64,000 nucleotides of DNA from Cobetia amphilecti (GCF_020217465.1 NZ_CP084115.1:1240001-1304000), one strand, 5' to 3'; shown: positions 1 to 9,383, counted from the first letter of the stretch. The notes: generated from the letters alone by a model not told the origin. Made by a program: numbers and translations.

Positions 1-1101
1 CAGGTGGCGGAGCAGATGCTGGAGCGACTGCAGGAGCCGCTGGAGCTTGAAGGGCGAACGCATCAGTTGACCGGCTCGTTGGGCATCACGCTCTATCCGC
101 GTCATGAGGAAGGCTATGGCGCCTGCTCTCAGCAAGTGTTGCCGGCTGGCAAGGCCGAGCATGACGAAATTGATAGAGAAGAGAGTGATGCCTGGAGTCA
201 CCTCCTGCATCAAGCGGATATCGCGCTCTATGAGAGCAAGGGGGCCGGGCGTGCACGGCTGTGTTTCTTCGCGCCCGAGATGCGCCAACGCATCATCGAT
301 GCCGCTCGGATGGAACACGCGCTGCGTGAGGCCGTGTCTCGCCAGCAGCTGAGTGTCCACCTCCAGCCGCAATTTTCCCTGCCCGAAAGTGGTGAGCCGC
401 AATTGTGTGGCGCCGAGGCATTGCTGCGTTGGCATGACCCGCAGCTTGGGATGGTCTCGCCAGCGACCTTCATCCCCATCGCGGAGGAGTCCGGCCTGAT
501 TCTCGAGCTGGGACATTGGGTGCTGGAGCAGGTCTGTCGCGAGCTTGCCGCCATGACCGCTCGAGGCTATGCGCTACCGATGGCGGTCAATGTCAGTCAG
601 GTGCAGTTCCGTAGCAGCGAGTTCGTGCCGCAGGTCACCAGGCTGTTGGCGCAACATGACTTCGCGCCTGAGCTCTTGCGTATGGAAATCACCGAGAGCC
701 TGGCGACGGATGATGAAGCGGCAATGCTCGAGAAGATTGACCAGCTGGCAGCCTTGGGCCTGAGCTTCTCGATTGATGATTTCGGCATCGGCTACTCGAA
801 TCTGTCGCGTTTGCGTCGTATGCCGCTCAAGGAGCTGAAGATAGATCGCAGCTTCATCAATGACCTGTCTCATGAGGAATCGCCAGACACGCATACCACG
901 GGCAACGAGATCGTGCGTGCCATGCTGATGATGGCGAGCGCCCTGTCACTCGATGTCGTGGCGGAAGGCGTGGAAGAGACGGAGCAACTCGAAGTCTTGC
1001 GGCGCATGGGTTGCTCGCGAGTTCAGGGTTACCTGCTGGGGCGCCCGCGCCCGATGGCAGAGGTGATTGGCGACGCGGAGGCCCGATTGTCGAAAGGATA
1101 G
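1..1101 (+). CDS. Cyclic-di-GMP phosphodiesterase (GGDEF/EAL protein), 5' end outside window
   Basis: The reading frame is open from the first base, so the N-terminus and the GGDEF signature itself lie upstream. What remains is the tail of a GGDEF domain (SLGITLYP, then ADIALYESKGAGR, separated by an unusual insert of about 28 residues) followed by a complete EAL domain. The catalytic set looks intact: EALLRW, the Asn in VNVSQVQF, MEITES, DDFGIGYSNLSRL, LKIDRSFI, VAEGVEE and the final QGYLLGRP. By family knowledge it hydrolyses c-di-GMP to pGpG at the membrane or in the cytosol, controlling motility and biofilm. Whether the upstream GGDEF half is active cannot be judged here. Confidence 0.93.
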   Translation, partial: QVAEQMLERLQEPLELEGRTHQLTGSLGITLYPRHEEGYGACSQQVLPAGKAEHDEIDREESDAWSHLLHQADIALYESKGAGRARLCFFAPEMRQRIIDAARMEHALREAVSRQQLSVHLQPQFSLPESGEPQLCGAEALLRWHDPQLGMVSPATFIPIAEESGLILELGHWVLEQVCRELAAMTARGYALPMAVNVSQVQFRSSEFVPQVTRLLAQHDFAPELLRMEITESLATDDEAAMLEKIDQLAALGLSFSIDDFGIGYSNLSRLRRMPLKELKIDRSFINDLSHEESPDTHTTGNEIVRAMLMMASALSLDVVAEGVEETEQLEVLRRMGCSRVQGYLLGRPRPMAEVIGDAEARLSKG

Positions 1102-1250
1102 GGAAGGCATGTTCATGAGGCTGTCTCAGCCAGCCTGGGGCATGACACCGAAATCAGGCGTGGAGCATGCCTTCAGGTTATTGCTCCAGCGCCTCCAGCA
1201 TGTGGATGACGACGAAGGGGCGTGAAGCAGGCGGTGCAGCAATTGTCGGG

Positions 1251-1279
1251 TTTATCTCGCCACTTCAATGGCTTATACT
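1251..1279 (+). promoter_or_regulatory. Putative sigma-70 promoter of tRNA-Arg
   Basis: TTTATC (1251-1256) and TATACT (1274-1279) are separated by 17 bp, and the -10 box ends 12 bp before the tRNA. The -35 is weak. This is inference from motif and position. Confidence 0.4.
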
Positions 1280-1291
1280 TCCGCTCGCTAC

Positions 1292-1368
<77 letters not shown>

Positions 1369-1630
1369 GCAATCCCACCTTCTGGACGCCGTCGTCTGTC
1401 CTGCCTTCTGCGTCATCGCCTTATCGTCTTCTCTGCACCGTTCGTTGCGTGCTCGGCCCTTGCTCTGTGAGCAGCGCCCGTCCTGGCTTCAGGCCCGGAG
1501 TAAGAATTGCCGCACTTGATCTTCCTATCCGATTACTCGTTCAACAATGTCCTGGCTCTTGGTCTGGACATCGCATCGTCTTGCCAGCCAATCGTCCTGC
1601 CAGTTCAGCGTCGCGGGAAGGCGCAAGAAC
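1369..1630. other. Intergenic stretch with no gene seen
   Basis: Short open frames occur on the plus strand, but none has a ribosome binding site or recognisable protein features. I see no attachment-site copy of the tRNA end and no mobile remnant. Confidence 0.5.
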
Positions 1631-1668
1631 AAGCCCTGCAAGAGAGTCTCTCGATAAACGCAGGGCTT
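1631..1668 (-). terminator. Hairpin terminator of the glycosyltransferase gene
   Basis: AAGCCCTGC (1631-1639) pairs with GCAGGGCTT (1660-1668), with a nested GAGAG/CTCTC in the loop. On the minus strand it begins 6 bases after the stop codon and is followed by a T-rich stretch. Confidence 0.6.
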
Positions 1669-1674
1669 TGGGTG

Positions 1675-2844
1675 TCAGCGGGAGTCTGATGTCACGGCAT
1701 CAGTGGGCAGGGACAGAAACTCCTGCATGATGCGGGTATCGCGGAAGCGTTCGATCAGCTCCGGATCCGAGTCGAGTGCCGGCGGGTTGGCGAGACCTTC
1801 ACGAATCTTGGCTGCCAGCGCCTCGATGGAGTCTTCGGAGATCAGGCGCGCCTGATCATGGATCAAGACATTGCGAATGCCGCCGGGGACATCCGGTGCC
1901 ACGCACGGCGTGCCACAGCACATGCTCTCCACCAGCACGATGCCGAAGGCCTCACTGCGTGAACTGAGCACGAACAGACGGGCGTGCTTCATCCACGGGT
2001 AGGGGTTCAGGCGGCTACCGATCAGGTGGACCCTGTCGCCGACGCCCAGCTCGCGGATCAGTGCTTCGGTGGCTTCCCGCTTGGGGCCATCGCCGACGAT
2101 GACGAGGTCTTCCTCGATGCCTGAGGCGAGGTATGCCTTGATCAGCACATCCTGACGCTTGACGTCCGAGAGACGACACACCTGCACCACGTAAGGGCGG
2201 GAGGGCAGTTCCACCTCTTCCTCTGCCATGGCGGCGATGGCATCCAGATCACAGACATTGCCGATGGTCGCGAGTCTCGCCGCCTTGATCCCGTGATGGT
2301 CCAGCAGGTTTTCCAGTTGCTGGCGCACATTGTCGGTGTTGCACACGACCTGTTTGCCGCTATACAGGCGGCTCAACAGGAAACGTTGCCGCCAGCCCTC
2401 TTTCAGGTCGCCGGGCCATGACACCGCCACCTGCCACAGGCGAGGGTCCCGCCACGACCAGAAGGTCTCGAAGGCGCCCTGGCCGCGCGTGATGACCCGA
2501 TCGATCGGGCCGTGTTCCTTCTCCAGGCGCGCGATGAAACGGCGCAGATAGTGGCCGCCGTAATAGCCTCGCCAGACGTATCCTGAGCCCTTGATCCACG
2601 GAGCCAGCAGCAGGCGGGTGAACAGGTCGTAGAACAGGCCGATGCCCGTCTTGCGAAATGCCTTGTCGAAGTCGACCTGATGAAGGTGCACGCCGGCATC
2701 CGGGACGAGTTCCAGTTCGCCTTTCAGTACCAGTACATGGACCTCATGCCCTTCGCGGTGCAAGACATTGGCGAGATTGACGGTATTGCGTTGGATGCCG
2801 CCGATGTTGAGCTTGCGGACGATTAGCAGGACGCGTTGTTTCAT
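1675..2844 (-). CDS. GT4-family glycosyltransferase
   Basis: A 389-residue GT-B fold protein. The N-terminus carries the donor/acceptor Rossmann start with NIGGIQRNTVNLA (residues about 13-25). The C-terminal half has VCRLSDVKRQD, a VGDGPKR loop and the retaining GT4 signature SEAFGIVLVE, whose two glutamates contact the nucleotide sugar, followed by CCGTPCVA. By family it transfers a sugar from an NDP-sugar to a lipid or glycan acceptor at the inner face of the membrane, probably for surface polysaccharide or LPS core. The gene is monocistronic here, so its substrate cannot be assigned. Confidence 0.85.
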   Translation of the reverse strand: MKQRVLLIVRKLNIGGIQRNTVNLANVLHREGHEVHVLVLKGELELVPDAGVHLHQVDFDKAFRKTGIGLFYDLFTRLLLAPWIKGSGYVWRGYYGGHYLRRFIARLEKEHGPIDRVITRGQGAFETFWSWRDPRLWQVAVSWPGDLKEGWRQRFLLSRLYSGKQVVCNTDNVRQQLENLLDHHGIKAARLATIGNVCDLDAIAAMAEEEVELPSRPYVVQVCRLSDVKRQDVLIKAYLASGIEEDLVIVGDGPKREATEALIRELGVGDRVHLIGSRLNPYPWMKHARLFVLSSRSEAFGIVLVESMCCGTPCVAPDVPGGIRNVLIHDQARLISEDSIEALAAKIREGLANPPALDSDPELIERFRDTRIMQEFLSLPTDAVTSDSR

Positions 2845-3156
2845 GGCTGAGGTCTATGTCGGAAGTGGAGTCGATGTGCACAAGTCAGTCACGTTGAAGC
2901 CTTGGCTGCTCAAGTCGATCAAGTGTCGGTCTTTCTCTGCCCCATGACCTCTTTCCTCGCCATGTGCCGTTCCTTGGCCCCTCGATGCAGGCGCCATTCT
3001 ACGCCGATCCATTTGGCGGAGGAAATGCGTGGCGGCGGGCCGTCAGCGGCATCAGTGGGCGGTTCATCCGCACCGAGAAGTGCCTTTGGCGAGTGAGTGA
3101 GGCATTATCTGCACCATCGCTTCGTCAGTTCTTTCTCCTTCGCCAAGATATTCTCC
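2845..3156. other. Intergenic region between divergent glycosyltransferase and cmoM
   Basis: About 310 bp that must hold both promoters. No convincing -35/-10 pair, hairpin or gene is visible. Short open frames here lack ribosome binding sites. Confidence 0.4.
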
Positions 3157-4098
3157 ATGCCTGAGCCGAAAACCTCGTCCCGCGCTGGCGCCTCTCGCGT
3201 TCGCCGTGCCACCGCTGATCGTCATTTCGACGGTCTGGCCGACAAGTTCGAACGTGGTTTCTACACCACGGAGCGCGGCCGTGTTCGTCTTGCGCTGACC
3301 CAGCGTCTGATGGATGAGAGTTTCTCGCACCTGCCGCCTTCCCCGGTACTGGAAATCGGTGCGGGGCTCGGGCAGACCGCTCACTGGTGGCTCACGCGTG
3401 GGCACCACCTCACGCTGGTCGAACCCTCTGGCGAGATGCGTGAGCGCGCGAAACGCTTCCTGAGCACTGCCGCGCCGCAAGGCCAGGGGCTGTCCGCTGG
3501 TTCGACGGCTGATCCATCCCGGGCGGCTCAGGCGGCGTCAGATCCGCAAGTGCCTGGTCACGCCGACGCGCTGTCGAATGATGAGCCGTTCGCTGGGCGA
3601 CTGATCTGGGAGGGGCGTGATCTGCAGGGCTTCGCTGCTGAGACGGACAAACAGTGGCCGGTGGTGGTGTGCCATGCCGTGCTGGAGTGGCTGGTCGATC
3701 CCCGGGAGGGGTTTGCATTGCTCGCGAAGTTGCTGGCGCCCGGCGGCGTCATGTCGCTGAGTGTCTTCAATCGCGATGCGCTGGCGTTTTCCAATGTCAG
3801 CAAGGGCAATTTCGACAAGGTACTGGAAGGGCGCCTGGCAGGCTGGGGTACCGGCAAGCGCTTGACGCCCATCTCACCGCTACGCGATGGCGAGATACGT
3901 CAGTGGGCCGCGGAGGCGGGGCTTGAGGTGCGTGAGCTGACCGGGCTGCGCGTCTTCCACGACTATCTGCGTTCACGCGACCCGCTGAGCGAGGCTGACA
4001 TGCAGAAATTGCTGGCGCTCGAGTGTCAGCACTGGCGCACGACCCCCTTCGTCTATCTGGGCCGCTATCTGCACTATGAGCTGGTGCGCCCGGCCTGA
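3157..4098 (+). CDS. cmoM: tRNA 5-carboxymethoxyuridine methyltransferase CmoM
   Basis: A SAM-dependent class I methyltransferase of 313 residues from the ATG at 3157; an in-frame start 20 codons upstream gives a non-conserved leader. Motif I is PVLEIGAGLGQTAHWW (about 63-78), followed by the acidic LVEPSGEMRERA and CHAVLEWLVDP. The family methylates cmo5U34 of tRNA to the methyl ester mcmo5U, using the product of CmoA and CmoB, both of which are also in this window (15.7-17.5 kb). An alanine/serine/glycine-rich insert of about 40 residues (104-145) makes it longer than the roughly 260-residue enteric enzyme. Confidence 0.88.
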   Translation: MPEPKTSSRAGASRVRRATADRHFDGLADKFERGFYTTERGRVRLALTQRLMDESFSHLPPSPVLEIGAGLGQTAHWWLTRGHHLTLVEPSGEMRERAKRFLSTAAPQGQGLSAGSTADPSRAAQAASDPQVPGHADALSNDEPFAGRLIWEGRDLQGFAAETDKQWPVVVCHAVLEWLVDPREGFALLAKLLAPGGVMSLSVFNRDALAFSNVSKGNFDKVLEGRLAGWGTGKRLTPISPLRDGEIRQWAAEAGLEVRELTGLRVFHDYLRSRDPLSEADMQKLLALECQHWRTTPFVYLGRYLHYELVRPA

Positions 4099-4179
4099 GG
4101 CGGTACCCGCACAACCGCATTGTTTCGATATCCGGCGCCCTCGCCGTTGTCCGTATCTTCTTACCCTGTTGGAGTCTTC

Positions 4180-5235
4180 ATGTCTGCTCAAACCCCCGCC
4201 TGTCAGCTACTAGAGCGTCAGGACAGTGATTTTCGTGATTGGCTGTGGGTCGCTGCGCCGCGTGATGACTGGTGGCTGTCATCGGACCGCCAGCGGCGTG
4301 TCTGGGGGCATGACACCGGTATCGTGAATGCCGCGCGGGAAGCAGGGCACCGGGTCAGCCATGCGGTGTTCTTCGCCGATGCGCGAGCTGATGACACCAT
4401 CGCGCAAGCCGCGGGCGCCATCGTGTTCTGGCCCAAGGCGCACGCGCTGGGCGAGTGGTGGCTGGTGGCGCTATGCCAGGTGTTGCCGGCCGGTACGCCG
4501 ATCAAGGTGGTGGGCGAGGTCAACGGTGGCATCAAGCGCGCTGAGCGCATCCTCAAGGCGCTGGGGATGACGGCGCGCAAGGACGATACCGCGCGCCGTT
4601 GCCAGCTGTGGTCATCCGCCACGCGTGAGTTGACGGCCGAACAGGCCGCCAGCAGTGAATCGCCACTGGCAGTGGCTGGACAATGGACAGAAGGCTGGGG
4701 CGAATTCGAGGCGCTGGAGATGCGACTGACCAGCCATCCGGGACTGTATGGCAATGCCAAGCTGGACCCGGGTACCGCGCTGCTGCTGGAGAACCTGCCG
4801 ACCCGTGGCTACAAGCGTGCGCTGGATATCGGGGCGGGTGATGGCATCATCAGCTGCTGGCTGGCGCGTCACGGTGCGCGCGTGATGGCAGGCGACGTCA
4901 GTGCCTTCGCGGTGGAGGCGACCCGTCGCAGTCTGGCGCTCAACGGGCTTGAGGCGGACGTACGCCTGAGTGATGTCTTCGCGGCGTTCGAGGGGGAGCG
5001 GTTCGAGGCCATCGTGGCCAATCCGCCGTTCCATCATGAGCGCGATATCGATTACGGACCGGCGGCGCGCCTGATCAGCCAGGCACCGGATCACCTGATG
5101 CCCGGCGGCACCCTGACGCTGGTCGCCAATGCCTTCCTGCCGTATCCCGGTCTGCTGCAGGCGGCCTTCGGCGAGTTTGAAGTGCTCGCGGAAACGCGCC
5201 AGTTCAAGGTCTATCGTGCACGCAAGGCGCGCTGA
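4180..5235 (+). CDS. rsmC: 16S rRNA guanine-1207 N2-methyltransferase RsmC
   Basis: A 351-residue protein. The start at ATG 4180 follows TTGGAGT and removes a 20-codon non-conserved leader. The N-terminal half is the degenerate RsmC substrate-binding domain. The C-terminal half is the catalytic Rossmann domain with DIGAGDGIISCWLARHGA (motif I) and the amino-methyltransferase motif NPPFH (about 285-289). By family it methylates G1207 in the 30S subunit from SAM. It follows cmoM in the same direction with an 81 bp gap, so co-transcription is plausible. Confidence 0.9.
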   Translation: MSAQTPACQLLERQDSDFRDWLWVAAPRDDWWLSSDRQRRVWGHDTGIVNAAREAGHRVSHAVFFADARADDTIAQAAGAIVFWPKAHALGEWWLVALCQVLPAGTPIKVVGEVNGGIKRAERILKALGMTARKDDTARRCQLWSSATRELTAEQAASSESPLAVAGQWTEGWGEFEALEMRLTSHPGLYGNAKLDPGTALLLENLPTRGYKRALDIGAGDGIISCWLARHGARVMAGDVSAFAVEATRRSLALNGLEADVRLSDVFAAFEGERFEAIVANPPFHHERDIDYGPAARLISQAPDHLMPGGTLTLVANAFLPYPGLLQAAFGEFEVLAETRQFKVYRARKAR

Positions 5236-5280
5236 TTCCCTGCGACCTGAGCCTCTGCGGCCTGATGCCCAGCTCGCCGC

Positions 5281-5820
5281 TTATGCCTCCGGCGACTGAT
5301 AGCGGATGGCCGTGATGATGTAGGTCGTCTCGCCACCCGGTGCGGCTACGCTCACCTCGTCATCCAGCCCCTTGCCCAGCAATGCCTGGGCAAGGGGCGC
5401 ATCGACGCTGATCCAGCGGCGCGGATTGTCGGTCTCATCAGGGCCGACGATGCGAATCTCCATCTCCTCTCCCTGCTCGTCCTCCAGCGTCACGAAGGCC
5501 GCGAAATAGACGCGCTCCAGATCCGCGGGCAAGCGATCGACGACTGTCAGCTCATCCAGGCGTTTCTCCAGATAGGCGATCCTGGCGATGGTCTGATTGA
5601 GCGCCTTCTTGTTGTAGGTGTAATCCGCATTCTCGCTGCGATCCCCCATGGCGGCGGCCTCGCCCGTCTTGCGCGAAAGCTCTGGGCGCCTCACACGCCT
5701 CAGGTGGTCGGCCAAGCCCTTCATCTTCGCGAGGCCCTGCGGGGTAATCACGTTGCTCTTCTTTTCCTGGCGCGGGTCCGTCTTGGGGTCGCGCCAGCGT
5801 GTCATGTTGCGACCTTGCAT
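5281..5820 (-). CDS. greB: Transcription elongation factor GreB
   Basis: The N-terminal coiled-coil finger carries the Gre tip motif GDRSENADYTYNKKAL, whose Asp and Glu help place the second Mg2+ in the RNA polymerase active site. The C-terminal domain is FKBP-like (VGPDETDNPRRWISVDAPLAQALLGK). GreB rescues backtracked polymerase by stimulating transcript cleavage. At 179 residues it has a basic N-terminal extension (RWRDPKTDPRQEKKS). ATG 5820 and ATG 5805 are both possible starts; each has a purine-rich stretch upstream. It converges on rsmC with a 45 bp gap. Confidence 0.93.
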   Translation of the reverse strand: MQGRNMTRWRDPKTDPRQEKKSNVITPQGLAKMKGLADHLRRVRRPELSRKTGEAAAMGDRSENADYTYNKKALNQTIARIAYLEKRLDELTVVDRLPADLERVYFAAFVTLEDEQGEEMEIRIVGPDETDNPRRWISVDAPLAQALLGKGLDDEVSVAAPGGETTYIITAIRYQSPEA

Positions 5821-6010
5821 GGTCTGCTCCGCTGATTCTGTGGGTAAGGCTCAAGGCGTCGTGTGTGATGTTCGCTAGCGTTGAGACCTGCGACCAAGGG
5901 TGATTGGCGGCCGATTCAAACGTTCGTTACAGTCAGTGTGTGCTCGCCGGAGCACTTGCGCGTCACCCATGCCGAATCTGCCAACAATAACGAAAATCAG
6001 GGAGCTGTCC

Positions 6011-6700
6011 ATGCCCATGCTGCCATCTTCACACCCGTCTTGCCGTGTCATATCCCGTTGCTGTCGCGTATTGCTCTCCGGGGGCATGGCGCTGGGCATC
6101 ACGCTGGCCGGCATGACCGGAGTCCATGCTGCCCCGGGCGATGATGACGTCTTCCCGCTCTCCAAGCGCTGGGCGCAGATCAATTATCAGGTCTCCGGTG
6201 ATGCTCAGGAAAAGGGCATGGAGGCCCTGGGCAAGGAGGTACGCGCGCTGGCGGATCAGTATCCGGACAATGCCCATGTGCTGACCTGGGAAGGCATCAT
6301 TCTGGCTTCATGGGCCAAGGCGCGCGGTGGCCTTGGAGCACTGGATCTGGCCAAGGAAGCCAAGGCCACGCTCGAGAAGGCGATCACGCTCGACCCCGAG
6401 GGCGACAACGCCTCTGCCTATGTGACGCTTGGCGCGCTCTATGACAAGGCGCCCGGCTGGCCGGTGGGCTTCGGGGATGATGAGAAGGCGGGAGAAGTGC
6501 TGCGCAAGGGGCTTGAGGTCAACCCGACGGGCATGGATACCAATTATTATTACGCCGATTATCTGGCCTCCGAAGGCCGTGATGAGGAAGCGCTCAAGCA
6601 TGCGCGTCTCGCACAGGACGGGCCGCCGCGTCCCAACCGTGAGCTGGCCGATCAGGAATTGCAGAAAGAGATCGCCGCGCTGATCAAGCGCCTGCAGTGA
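6011..6700 (+). CDS. Periplasmic TPR-repeat protein
   Basis: From ATG 6011, preceded by GGGAGCTGTCC, the product has 229 residues. Residues 1-41 look like a signal peptide: a basic start, the hydrophobic run VLLSGGMALGITLAGM, and a VHAA cleavage region. The mature part contains tetratricopeptide-like helix pairs (residues about 90-220: HVLTWEGIILASWAKA, AYVTLGALYDKAPGWPVGFGDD, YYYADYLASEGRDEEALKHA). TPRs mediate protein contacts; the PGWPVGFGDD motif resembles a group of uncharacterised periplasmic TPR proteins. Its partner is unknown and the neighbours do not help. Confidence 0.7.
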   Translation: MPMLPSSHPSCRVISRCCRVLLSGGMALGITLAGMTGVHAAPGDDDVFPLSKRWAQINYQVSGDAQEKGMEALGKEVRALADQYPDNAHVLTWEGIILASWAKARGGLGALDLAKEAKATLEKAITLDPEGDNASAYVTLGALYDKAPGWPVGFGDDEKAGEVLRKGLEVNPTGMDTNYYYADYLASEGRDEEALKHARLAQDGPPRPNRELADQELQKEIAALIKRLQ

Positions 6701-6860
6701 GTCTCTGGCATCCGTATCACTTGCATGGCTGTTGGAGGCGGAGACTGGCTGGAGCGACCATCAGTGAGCCCCGCAAGTGAACGGCAGCGCTGGCGTCAGG
6801 CGCTGTTCTAACAGCCTCGAATGAATTCCCGATTCCCTGAATGACTGAGTCCTTGAGCCC

Positions 6861-6893
6861 CACGGCCCGAGCGGAGATCCCGCTCGGGCCGTG
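6861..6893 (+). terminator. Rho-independent terminator
   Basis: CACGGCCCGAGCG pairs with CGCTCGGGCCGTG around a short AGATC loop, followed by TCGTTT. It stands 160 bp after the TPR gene and 165 bp before nudF. The rest of 6701-7057 shows no gene. Confidence 0.8.
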
Positions 6894-7057
6894 TCGTTTA
6901 TCGCTCTGCGGGTGATAAGTCGCCCAGGTGTCTTCAGGCGGCGCCTTGAATGGCGCTGATGGCTGACTCGGTACGGCGCGGCGAGCAAGTTTGCAGGTGA
7001 CGGGCTGGCCAGTCTCGCGGCAGGACAGGATAATGTCTGCTCAGCCAAGGAGGATGC

Positions 7058-7696
7058 ATGAGCGAGCAACAAGAGCACGTCGCAGGGCAACAGGCCTTCG
7101 CACATGATGATGTCGAACTGGTCGAGGCCAGGGTGTTGCAGGACGGCTTCTTTCGCCTCGAGCAGCGCGAATTCCGCCACCAGCGTTTCAACGGTGGCTG
7201 GAGCGATGTGATCCATCGCGAGGTGCATGTCCGTCACGATGCGGTAGGCGTATTGCCCTACGACCCGGTCAACGACCGTGTGGTCTTCGTCGAACAGATT
7301 CGTGCCGGCATGCTGGAAGACGCACGCACGCCCTGGAGCTTGGAGCCGATTGCAGGGCTGGTGGACAAGGACGAACAGGCCCATGAGGTCGCGCGCCGTG
7401 AGGCGATCGAGGAGGCCGGGTGTGAGCTGACCGACCTGATCGAACTGTACCGCTACTATCCGAGCCCCGGCGCCTGTACCGAGGAGGTCACGCTGTTCAT
7501 CGGTCTGTGTGACAGCAGTGGGCTGGGTGGCGTGCATGGTCTGGCCGAGGAGAATGAAGACATCCGTGTGCATGTGCTCGATTTCCAGGCGGCCCTCACG
7601 CTGCTGGAACAAGGGCGGTTGGGCAACGCGATGGCCATCATGGCCATGCAATGGCTGCTGCGTGAGCGTGCCTCGTTGCGCGTCATGCATGCCTGA
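7058..7696 (+). CDS. nudF: ADP-ribose diphosphatase (Nudix hydrolase)
   Basis: A 212-residue protein preceded by AAGGAGGATGC. The complete Nudix box runs from GLVDKDEQAHEV to REAIEEAGCEL (about 109-131) and contains the REUxEExGU metal-binding core. YRYYPSPGACTEEVTLFIG downstream is typical of the ADP-ribose pyrophosphatase group. By family it cleaves ADP-ribose to AMP and ribose-5-phosphate. The order nudF-yqiB-cpdA is conserved in gammaproteobacteria and supports the name. Confidence 0.93.
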   Translation: MSEQQEHVAGQQAFAHDDVELVEARVLQDGFFRLEQREFRHQRFNGGWSDVIHREVHVRHDAVGVLPYDPVNDRVVFVEQIRAGMLEDARTPWSLEPIAGLVDKDEQAHEVARREAIEEAGCELTDLIELYRYYPSPGACTEEVTLFIGLCDSSGLGGVHGLAEENEDIRVHVLDFQAALTLLEQGRLGNAMAIMAMQWLLRERASLRVMHA

Positions 7697-8021
7697 GGCA
7701 GTGAAGGCGAAGCTTGGCAATCCCCCGTGTCTCACGCAGGCTTCCTCAACCTGCGCGTCAGAGCTGCTATTCTAGAGGCTTGCTGAAAACCGGCAGCCAG
7801 CAACGATCACTGTCTGCGTCCGTATCAGTCTCGGTTTTCGTCTCAGCTTCAGTCCCGAGAGCTGGACTCGAGAGTCGATAGCCGAGAGCTTATCGCCGAC
7901 AGCCTGAGCGCTGGCGCAGCGCTTGATTTATCACACGTCGCCCGCATCTTGCCACGCACGATAGCGGGCGTGCTTTGACAGACAACATGCCAATGTTCTG
8001 AGATTCGCAAGGAGATCGCCC
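7697..8021. other. Intergenic region nudF-yqiB with small hairpins
   Basis: About 325 bp without a gene. AGCGCTGGCGCAGCGCT (7907-7923) forms a short hairpin followed by TGATTTA, a weak terminator candidate. CGCCCGC and GCGGGCG (about 7939-7970) can also pair. No strong promoter was recognised. Confidence 0.35.
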
Positions 8022-8468
8022 ATGCAGGTCAAGAAAGCCTATGTGGCTGACCTAAAAGCACTCCATGCCGAGTGCGGGTCCAATTATCTGCGCCTCACGC
8101 GCATCCTCGGCAAGGCCGAGGCCGGTGACAGCTTCGCCTTCCCGCTGGCGGGCAATCAGGGCCACTTCGGCACGCTGCTGCTCGAGGTGGTCGAATGCGC
8201 GCCCTATACCACCATGGTCACGGTCGCCCAGACCGGCGTGCTGGACCACATCATCGATTCGCCGCGCATGAGCGTGCATCTGTACCACGACGTGCGCATG
8301 GCGGAGGTCACCGACTTTCAGCGCCAGCGTCACTTCTCAGGGCGCAATCGTTACCCGAATCCGCGCATGCACCAGCCGGACGAAAAGCTTCAGCTCAATC
8401 GCTTTCTCGGCGAATGGCTGACCCATGCCCGCGCCTTCGGGCAGGCGGATGTGCCGGAGTTGCCGTGA
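8022..8468 (+). CDS. yqiB: DUF1249 family protein YqiB
   Basis: 148 residues matching the conserved YqiB/DUF1249 family: an N-terminal LKALHAECGSNYLRLTRIL, then EVVECAPYTTMVTV and MSVHLYHDVRMAEVTDFQ, ending in PNPRMHQPDEKLQLNRFLGEWL. The family has no proven function. It sits between nudF and cpdA as in Escherichia coli. The ribosome binding site AAGGAGAT lies 9 bases before the ATG. Confidence 0.88.
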   Translation: MQVKKAYVADLKALHAECGSNYLRLTRILGKAEAGDSFAFPLAGNQGHFGTLLLEVVECAPYTTMVTVAQTGVLDHIIDSPRMSVHLYHDVRMAEVTDFQRQRHFSGRNRYPNPRMHQPDEKLQLNRFLGEWLTHARAFGQADVPELP

Positions 8469-8528
8469 CGTTTGGGGCTGGCATGGCGCACAGGCGCTGA
8501 CACCCGATGGATTTCCCGTCTTGATTGA

Positions 8529-8567
8529 CAGAACCGCGATGGCCCGGCCGTCGCGGTTCTGTTCATT
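8529..8567 (+). terminator. Terminator between yqiB and cpdA
   Basis: CAGAACCGCGA (8529-8539) pairs perfectly with TCGCGGTTCTG (8551-8561), followed by TTCATTT. It ends about 20 bp before cpdA, so cpdA expression would depend on read-through or on a promoter overlapping this hairpin. Confidence 0.7.
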
Positions 8568-8588
8568 TCCCTGCTGCTCGAGAGACCG

Positions 8589-9335
8589 ATGCGACTGATT
8601 CAGATAAGTGATTGCCATCTGCGCGCCGACCCTGGTGCGCGTTCACGGCTGGGCTTCCCCTGGCGTCAGCTGGAGGCGGTGATGGCGCATGCCTCGCGCC
8701 TGCGCCCCGATATCCTGCTGGTGACCGGTGATGTCAGCCAGGATGAGAGCCCTGCCTCCTATCGCATGGCGGCAGAGCTGTTCGATGGCCTTGGCTGCCC
8801 CTGGTTCTGGTTCGCGGGCAACCACGATCACCCTGAATTCATGCAGGAGCTGCGTCCCTTTCATCACGAGCTGGATCTGGGCGACTGGCGACTGCTGTGT
8901 CTGGATTCGCGCGTCACCGGGCAGGCCGGGGGGGAGCTTGGCGAGGAGCAATTGAGCGAGCTTGCGCAGTCACTGGCGCTGTCCGTCGAGCTGGACCCAC
9001 GTCCGATCCTGCTGGCCATGCATCATCATCCGCTGCCGATCGGCTCGGACTGGATGGATGCGCTAGGCCTTGCCGACCGCGATGCGCTGTGGGAAACGTT
9101 GCGCCCGTACCCGCAGGTGCGGGCCGTACTGTGTGGGCATATCCATCAGGCCTTCACGCAACTCATGCCGTGTGGGCAGGGCAGTGTGGCCGTCTATGGC
9201 GTTCCCTCCACCTCCGATCAGTTCGCTCCGCTCAGCCATGATTTCGCCGTGGATGAGGCGGCGCGCCCCGGCCTGCGCGTGGTGGATCTCGATGGCGAGC
9301 ATCTCGAGACCTGGGTGGAGCGGGTCACGCTCTAG
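8589..9335 (+). CDS. cpdA: 3',5'-cyclic-AMP phosphodiesterase CpdA
   Basis: A 248-residue class III metallophosphoesterase with all metal-binding motifs: DCH (8-10), GD in LLVTGDVSQ, GNHD in WFAGNHDHPEF, MHHHP and GHIH. The family binds two metal ions and hydrolyses cAMP, lowering Crp signalling. Context (nudF-yqiB-cpdA) fits. In enterics yqiA and parE follow directly, whereas here they appear only 10 kb further on. Confidence 0.92.
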   Translation: MRLIQISDCHLRADPGARSRLGFPWRQLEAVMAHASRLRPDILLVTGDVSQDESPASYRMAAELFDGLGCPWFWFAGNHDHPEFMQELRPFHHELDLGDWRLLCLDSRVTGQAGGELGEEQLSELAQSLALSVELDPRPILLAMHHHPLPIGSDWMDALGLADRDALWETLRPYPQVRAVLCGHIHQAFTQLMPCGQGSVAVYGVPSTSDQFAPLSHDFAVDEAARPGLRVVDLDGEHLETWVERVTL

Positions 9336-9383
9336 CCAGTCTCGCAAGGAAGGGCGGGCAAGCTCGCCCCATGCGCTGCCACA

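Noticed and set aside
1449-1730. Small open frames downstream of tRNA-Arg
   Set aside because: No ribosome binding site, no conserved motif, and they run through the glycosyltransferase terminator.
6761-7735. A 324-codon minus-strand frame over nudF
   Set aside because: Antisense to a clear Nudix gene with a good ribosome binding site; composition is that of a shadow frame.
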